Source: Utricularia gibba (taxonomy: Eukaryota > Streptophyta > Magnoliopsida > Lamiales > Lentibulariaceae). From it: 64,000 nt of DNA. Both the position numbers and the translations under genes were made by a program. The stretch spans positions 806,001 to 870,000 of the forward strand of contig NEEC01000015.1 in NCBI GenBank assembly GCA_002189035.1, given 5' to 3'. Below are positions 58,344 to 64,000 of the stretch, piece by piece (positions within the stretch are counted from its first letter, which is position 1; each line of letters starts with the position of its first letter). The notes beneath the pieces were generated by a model that saw only the letters and a program-made list of their open reading frames with translations, was not told the origin of the DNA and did no database searches.

Positions 58344-58913
58344 TCCTCTGGTACCGCCGCCGCAGAGTCCTCACGAATGACGGGCACCGTCCGCTAGGGT
58401 TTAAAAGACGATTTTAAAACGTGATATCTTTTTTTAAATAATTTATATTGTATATATCATTTGAAAAAATGTGCAAAAATATTCGTTAAATCTCATTTAT
58501 TTAAGTTTAAATCCAAATATTTTCCAATAATATAAATATATAAAAAAAATATCTCAATAATTTAGGAGGAAATTTCGGACCAACAGAAAATGATTCTGTT
58601 TTGGTTTGAGATTTTTTCCTGGTATGAAGGGGAGGAGAACTGGAAATCCCACGCTGTGCGCGGGTGTTAGTTGATTATCTACTTGCTTTCCAGTTGTTTT
58701 CTCTGCTTCCTTTCCTTTATATCGTTTCCCCTCTTTTTGCTTTGCCGGGACACAGTAAAGCTGCGTTCTTGCCCGTTGATCATGATTCCTCATACACAAG
58801 CTAATCATTCTCTGTGGAATTCGTCGAAGAGGCCAAATGGGTATCCATGAATTCTCGTTTTCTTTCTTTTTGACCAGGCGATTTCCTTGAACTCTCTCTA
58901 TATTCAGTTATCA
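58344..58913. promoter_or_regulatory. Bidirectional promoter region RPL15/DUF1191
   Basis: AT-rich centre (58420-58560) between divergent genes. No specific motif was assigned. Confidence 0.35.
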
Positions 58914-59801
58914 ATGCTCATCGGATATCTCTGTTTTCTTCTCCTTTTTCCTCTGGTTTCTTCTCAATGCCATGGAGTGAATCTCCATGCAAGAAATGAG
59001 CTTGATTCCCTGCTTCAAGATTGTGGGTTCACGGCTTTTTCCAACCCGAAAACTGGTGATGTATACCAAGGGCATCCCCCTTCTAATTTGACGGGCGTCC
59101 GGGTGGCGGGGCTGCGCCTGAGAACCGGTAGCCTGTTGCGGAGAGGGGTTTCTCGGTACAAAGAATTCCGGATTCCGACGGGTGTCGTGGTTAACCCTTA
59201 CGCTGAGAGGGTTGCGTTTGTGTACCAGAATTTAGGGAACTGGTCTTCTTGTTACTACCATCTGAATGACTTCAATTTCTTGGCTCCGGTTCTCGGTCTG
59301 CTGGCGTACGATGCTTCTAATTTATCTGCTCGGGATCTGCTCCCGCTTGAGATGGGACTCACCGGTGATCCCATTACAGTCAGTTTCTCACATTTGGTTT
59401 CGAATCCAGTTTCAGATCGGATTTCAGCGAGATGCGTGCATTTCCGTTTGAATGGTTCTTTCGAGTTGAGTGCTGTTGTGAATCAAAGCAGCTGTCTTTT
59501 TAGTGATCAGGGCCATTTTTCCATCGTGTCTAAGTCACCGTCGTCGACCCGTCCGCATCCGGCTCCCCGTGGTGGCCGGAGAGTGCTCGCTATCGTGTGT
59601 TCACTGATCGGAGGAGTAGCATTGCTGATTATCGCAGCGGTTGTTACTTGGGTTCGCCGGAAACGGAAGAAAATCCGGCAGATGGAGGCCGCGTCTGAAG
59701 TTGGGGTCGAGTTGCCGATGACGAAGGTAGGCGAAACGAAGGCGCCGGCGGCGCCGGAGATGCGGACGAGGCCGACTATTGAAACAGAGTTTGCGCCTTA
59801 A
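58914..59801 (+). CDS. DUF1191 family type-I membrane protein
   Basis: An intact single exon of 295 residues. A signal peptide (LIGYLCFLLLFPLVSS, cleavage about residue 19) precedes a ~200-residue extracytosolic domain with several N-glycosylation sites (e.g. NLT, NWS, NLS, NGS, NQS) and paired cysteines. One membrane span (VLAIVCSLIGGVALLIIAAV, residues ~233-252) follows, then a basic RRKRKKIRQ stop-transfer and a ~40-residue cytosolic tail. LLQDCGFTAFSNPKTGDVYQ, PSNLTGVRVAGLRLRTGSLL and VFVYQNLGNWS-like segments are the DUF1191 signature. The family has no firm function. The ATG at 58914 was used because the upstream extension has only a TTG and the signal peptide starts here. Confidence 0.9.
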   Translation: MLIGYLCFLLLFPLVSSQCHGVNLHARNELDSLLQDCGFTAFSNPKTGDVYQGHPPSNLTGVRVAGLRLRTGSLLRRGVSRYKEFRIPTGVVVNPYAERVAFVYQNLGNWSSCYYHLNDFNFLAPVLGLLAYDASNLSARDLLPLEMGLTGDPITVSFSHLVSNPVSDRISARCVHFRLNGSFELSAVVNQSSCLFSDQGHFSIVSKSPSSTRPHPAPRGGRRVLAIVCSLIGGVALLIIAAVVTWVRRKRKKIRQMEAASEVGVELPMTKVGETKAPAAPEMRTRPTIETEFAP

Positions 59802-61088
59802 AAGTCGAATTGCTGCATTTGTATTTGGTATTCAGAACTTTTAAGTTTAATTCTATTTAATTCATTTCTGTGATTTTTGCCATATTTGAATTTTAATTTA
59901 AATCAACTTAACTAATAAATTTTATAAATACATATTTAAAATTATATTATATTTGACAGATATTTACAAAATAAATAAATAAAATTAAATCATGATTAAC
60001 GTAATTTGGTTTGGAATTATACAAAAAATATATCATATATAATCGATTATTTCTCTAACTGACAAATACAATTTTTATTAATTATTTTCACCGAAATTCA
60101 TTAAAATAAATATTCTAATAAAAATATATTTATACAAACGCACGCTGCGCGGGGAATTGAATTCCGGGCCGGTGGTTATGGTATTGTCTACGGCCCAACG
60201 GCGAAGACGTACTGGGCACTCCGGCGTGGCGGAAGTAGGCTATCTGGGGAATGGGCGTCGGAGCGTGGGAAGTGGAGGAGATAGACGTAGAGCCGGAGCC
60301 GGAGTCTGTTTAAATTGAAACGGTTGTTTTCCGTGTGCTGGTCATTTCGCCGGCGAGGATGGAGGGGGGGCGGACTCCCCCTACGGCCTCCCAAATGCTT
60401 CTTGAGATACTGGATCATCGTCTCCGTGTTTATTTTCTATGATTGTGGTCCAATTAAATTTCGTATTTTTGGATATTTAAATTGATTTTCGTCCAATAAC
60501 AAATGCTGCGATATCGATGCATTTAGTTTTCCCGGATGTATTAGGAAACTGCGTTTTTCAGTTTTGTGGAAATTAACGCCGTCCAACTTCCGGTGATTTT
60601 CCGAGGGGAAGTTGAAGGGGAGGCGAGGAGAGGCGCCGGTGGAAAGGTAAGGACACGATGACGTAATCACTGACAAGTGCATTCAAGGCTGAACCCCACG
60701 AACCCCTTCGCATCTACCTTTTACACCGAACACCCTTCCCACTGCTAACTGTAAATTTTTTTCATGGTGAAACGGACGGAATTTTGACTGGTGGTATACA
60801 TATTTTCTGTTTGCCCCCACAGCCATTGAAGCCTCCAGCTCATCAAAACATGGAAAATAGTACCTTTTTTTTCATCTTCCGATTCTCTTTTAATAAGTTT
60901 TTACTGCTTCTTTGTTTGTTTGTAGCAGCAGGGGTTTTCCTTCCACTCCTCACTGTCGGAGAAAGCCTGGTCCGTTTCTTGATTTATTTCTTCTGGGTTT
61001 TGACAATGCAATATTCTTTCTTTCTGTGTTTGTTGACCCCATTGCTCTCTTTGGTTTTCTAGACTGTGTAGCGCATCGCATCGCATTC
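59802..61088. other. Intergenic region and KH-gene leader
   Basis: AT-rich 3' flank to 60130, a GC-richer block at 60140-60400 with no recognised gene, then the leader of the KH gene, which may have an intron around 60970-61080. Confidence 0.35.
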
Positions 61089-62980
61089 ATGGCTAATTTG
61101 TACACTCATAAGAACTTCTCCCCTGCAAGAAATATTCCTTCTCCTCGTCCGAGGACTAATGCTGATGTCGAGAGGTAACTGGGATTTTATAGTTTGTGTT
61201 ATGGATTGTTTATTTCCAGGTGCTTGATGAGGGGTGCCTGTGAATTTGCGTGTGCTTGATTGGCTGCAGTCAGTACTTGTCGGAGTTACTGTCGGAAAGG
61301 CAGAAGCTTGCGCCGTTCATGCAAGTGCTACCCGTTTGTAGTCGTCTCTTGGATCAAGGTTAGTAGCACCTGCATTCAAATTCTGGATCTGATATCTGTG
61401 CTCAACGCATTCCGCTGCTGGTTTTTGACCTGATGCTTGATTTGAGCATCAACAATGGCATCCAATCAATTTTTATCTGATCCTCGCCGACAATTCCTGC
61501 GGAGTATTTGAGACTGTGTGTTGATTTTTTACAGGGGTGTTTACTTCTGGTGGTTGTTGGTGTTTGGTGGGAAGCATTGAATATGTGCTTAGTTCCCAGT
61601 GTGTACATGTACTCGTTTAAAATGCTCAGATATTAGACAATGTCCCTACTCCTGTTTTCCATTGATATCCATTTTTGGCAAGAACCGGCTCTTCAAGTTC
61701 ATTCAATGTTATACTCTAGCAGTTCCATTTGAATGATATCTCAGTAGTCTCGAACTCTTATATTCTTCTTTGAGAATGCATGAGAGATCAAGGATACCTG
61801 CATCTTTTATACAGTTTCTGTTGTTGTCTTTTGAAATATGATGAAGGGCTCTCCGGATAGGATCATGTTTGTATTAAGTGAAATATGATTGTCTTTTATA
61901 TTGATCCCTTGTAGTATCTTCTTATTTGCTTCTATAGCTATGTGGTTTCATTTGTTCGGATTTGTAACCATTTGCCAATCGCAGAAATCATGAGAGTATC
62001 TGGAAGAATCTCAAACCATGGTTTGAATAACTATGACAGACTGCACAGTCCCTTCTCTTCCTTAGATGTGATGGCTCCCAATCCCTTAGGGCAGCTTCCT
62101 CTAAGCAGCTGGAACTGGAATGACTGGAGCAGGTTGCACTCAGAGGTGACCTCACATTTCCATCATATAGTTTTGTGTAAGACTGACACCAGAGCACTAC
62201 ATTTTTGAAGGCTGAGATTTCTCTTTAGCAGTGGCTAAATGGTGGTGTGGAGGGTATGCCTGTGGACTGGAGACCTCCCGGGAGCCCCAGCTCATTCCCT
62301 GGGAAGAGAGTGCTTCGTCTCGGCATTCCAGTTGACGCATATCCAAATGTATGCGCCCCTCTACTGGTATTACACCCTCATTCTATATCACGTCTTCCCC
62401 TGATTCAGTCTTCATCAACAGTTCAACTTTGTGGGGCGGCTTCTTGGTCCCAGAGGCAACTCTCTGAAGCGGGTGGAGGCTTCAACCGGCTGCCGTGTTT
62501 TCATTCGAGGACGAGGCTCCCTAAAGGACACAGAGAAGGTGAACTTCTCCCACCCTCTGCAACTGATCCATTTCTGAGCTGTGGCGATGCTGAACATTGG
62601 TTTCTTCAGGAGGAGAACCTCCGGGGTAAACCGGGATACGAGCACCTAAACGAGCCATTGCACATCCTCATCGAACCAGACGCAGCGCAGGTACCCGCCG
62701 GCATCGTGGACATCAGACTGAAGCAAGCAAAGGAGATCATCGAGGAGCTGCTCAAGCCCGTGGTACATCATCATCTTCTCTGCATCTGATTGCTTCAGTT
62801 TGTGTGTTGTGTGACTTTTGGACGGGCGAACGGCAGGAGGAGTCGCAGGATGTGTACAAGAAGGAGCAGCTGAGGGAACTTGCAATGCTGAGGAACGTGG
62901 GAGAAGAGAGTCCCCAGCCAAATGGGAGTCTCTCCCCCTTCACTTCCGGTGGAATAAAACGTCCCAAGACTGGCTGGTAG
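61089..62980 (+). CDS. Quaking-like (STAR) KH-domain RNA-binding protein, At4g26480/At5g56140 type
   Basis: Seven exons (61089-61174, 61270-61358, 61985-62145, 62229-62348, 62422-62538, 62610-62762, 62837-62980) join in phase to 289 residues. Order: plant-conserved start ([14 protein letters not shown]), a STAR/QUA1-like dimer motif ([35 protein letters not shown], residues ~29-65), a Ser/Pro-rich linker, and a single maxi-KH domain from ~135 ([74 protein letters not shown]). The GPRG loop is the RNA-binding signature. The tail ends [13 protein letters not shown], as in relatives. These nuclear proteins probably act in splicing or RNA stability. The fourth exon may start three bases later (CAG|TGG). 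Confidence 0.94.
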
Positions 62981-63587
62981 ATCTGAATCAGCCTTTTTTT
63001 GAAGTTAAAATCATCCCATTTCATAATCACATATCCCTTTTTCTTTTTTGCAACCTTAAAATCATGCAGTAACTTTGCAGGGGTAGGGTTTATACCTAAT
63101 TAATTGGATTTGTTTGTTATGTAACTAATTTTTGCCGGATTCTAGAACCTTCTCTTTAACCGGGTTCAAGTAAGATTATTTTTACGTATCGAAATATTTA
63201 GAATTCTTGAATGTATATATCCAAATTTTATGAATTTATGTATTTAAAATAACTTAAAACGTGTTTAAAAATAAATTATGTATTTATTTTATATCTGTAT
63301 AAGACGAATAATGAAAATGTCTAAAATTTCGACAAAATTTTATGGAATTTTTATTTTCCAAATTTTCTTAAAATTTGATCATTTTTTTGTTTAAATTAAA
63401 TATGAAATTCGAATTTTTTAAAAAATTCGAAATCGATGGTGTGGGTTGTGGTAAGGGCGGCCCATAGGAAGCCCAATGGGGTGGGAGAATGTTGAAGGAT
63501 TCGACATTTCAGGGTTAAAGCTTCGATTACTTGTGATGATCTTTGGGCGTTTCTGACCTAGTTTGTGGTGCCAAATTCAAGAGAAAA
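62981..63587. other. AT-rich intergenic region
   Basis: 3' flank of the KH gene, then AT-rich DNA (63160-63430) and the short QCR8 leader. Nothing else was recognised. Confidence 0.35.
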
Positions 63588-64000
63588 ATGGGGAAGCAGC
63601 CGGTGAGAATGAAGGCGGTGATCTACGCGTTGTCGCCGTTCCAGCAACAGGTGATGCCGGGCTTATGGAAGGATCTGCCGGGGAAGATCTCTCACAAGGT
63701 CTCCGAGAATTGGCTCAGCGCGACTCTTTTACTGGGTCCTCTCATCGGCACGTATTCGTAAGTATTTTCTTTTCTTCATGGTGAAATTGATTGTCTACGG
63801 TGTTTGGTTGTTGATATCCATTTTTTTTGTGAGGATTCGTAGAGTTGCCAGGCTTCTCGTTTATTAGGTTTTGTGAAATAGTTTTTTTGGGGAAGGATTG
63901 TGATGAAATGATGCACTGGGAAATAGAGTTCGTGAGCTGCTTCTGTGTCATTTTGCTTGAGAGAGAATATGGATTGACGGATTATGGATTTGGTAGAGCC
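63588..64000 (+). CDS. QCR8: Cytochrome b-c1 complex subunit 8 (QCR8), first exon; gene continues past right edge
   Basis: Exon 1 spans 63588-63757 and codes 56 residues plus two bases: MGKQPVRMKAVIYALSPFQQ, QVMPGLWKDLPGKISHKVSE, NWLSATLLLGPLIGTY. It is followed by a GTAAGT donor. The match to plant QCR8 (about 72 residues, small single-span subunit of respiratory complex III in the inner mitochondrial membrane) is close. The missing exon should supply the last ~16 residues (a YVQ..K..LEHRF-like end). The rest of the window is intron. Confidence 0.95.

Overview
The window is nuclear DNA from a flowering plant. The evidence is GT-AG introns of about 80-400 bp in almost every gene, plant-specific families (GRAS, U-box/ARM, XS/XH RNA-directed DNA methylation factor, UGT, DUF620, DUF506, DUF1191), a chloroplast-lumen protein, and AT-rich intergenic DNA with plant-type MITEs. 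No organelle, bacterial or viral genes were seen, and I cannot name the species. About 23 protein-coding genes (22 complete or nearly so plus partial genes at the edges) could be modelled exon by exon; exon phases add up in nearly all of them.

Layout. 1-6.6 kb: ABC1/ADCK1-like kinase (-, runs off the left edge), a short membrane protein resembling the N-terminus of a plant alpha/beta-hydrolase family (+), the thylakoid-lumen DnaJ-zinc-finger protein PSA2 (-), and Yippee (+). 7-12.4 kb: a 5'-truncated anthranilate synthase alpha copy (-) head to head with an intact UGT88-like glycosyltransferase (+), a copia-LTR-like remnant, and signal peptidase subunit SPCS2 (+), which seems to contain a U12-type AT-AA intron. 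13.6-26 kb: nucleotide-sugar/phosphate translocator (-), DUF620 (+), AP2 factor of the At2g41710 type with a 9-nt microexon (-), ACR9-like ACT-repeat protein (+), ALY/THO4 mRNA export adaptor (-). 27.3-33.1 kb: PUB13/14-like U-box E3 (+) and XB3/XBAT31-like ankyrin-RING E3 (+).

33.1-41.1 kb is a gene-poor, repeat-built insertion between two copies of the 3' end of the XB3-like gene. It holds three related hAT-type MITEs with 8-bp target duplications, a pair of 1.35-kb LTR-like direct repeats, and decayed SINA-like RING-finger gene fragments, one of which forms an inverted repeat able to fold into a hairpin.

41.2-64 kb returns to dense genes: TIM9 (+), DUF506 (-, with an in-frame stop), FDM/IDN2-like (+), LISCL-type GRAS (-), RAB5IF-like (-), CBSX3 (+), UCH37/UCH2 (-), RPL15 (-), DUF1191 (+), quaking-like KH protein (+), and the first exon of QCR8 (+).

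There is no operon-like logic; neighbours are unrelated housekeeping and regulatory genes, several sharing divergent promoters. Three conserved genes carry single lesions: a 1-nt deletion in the ABC1K gene, a 1-nt deletion in a G-run of ALY, and a TGA in DUF506. The two deletions sit in or beside homopolymers and could be assembly errors.
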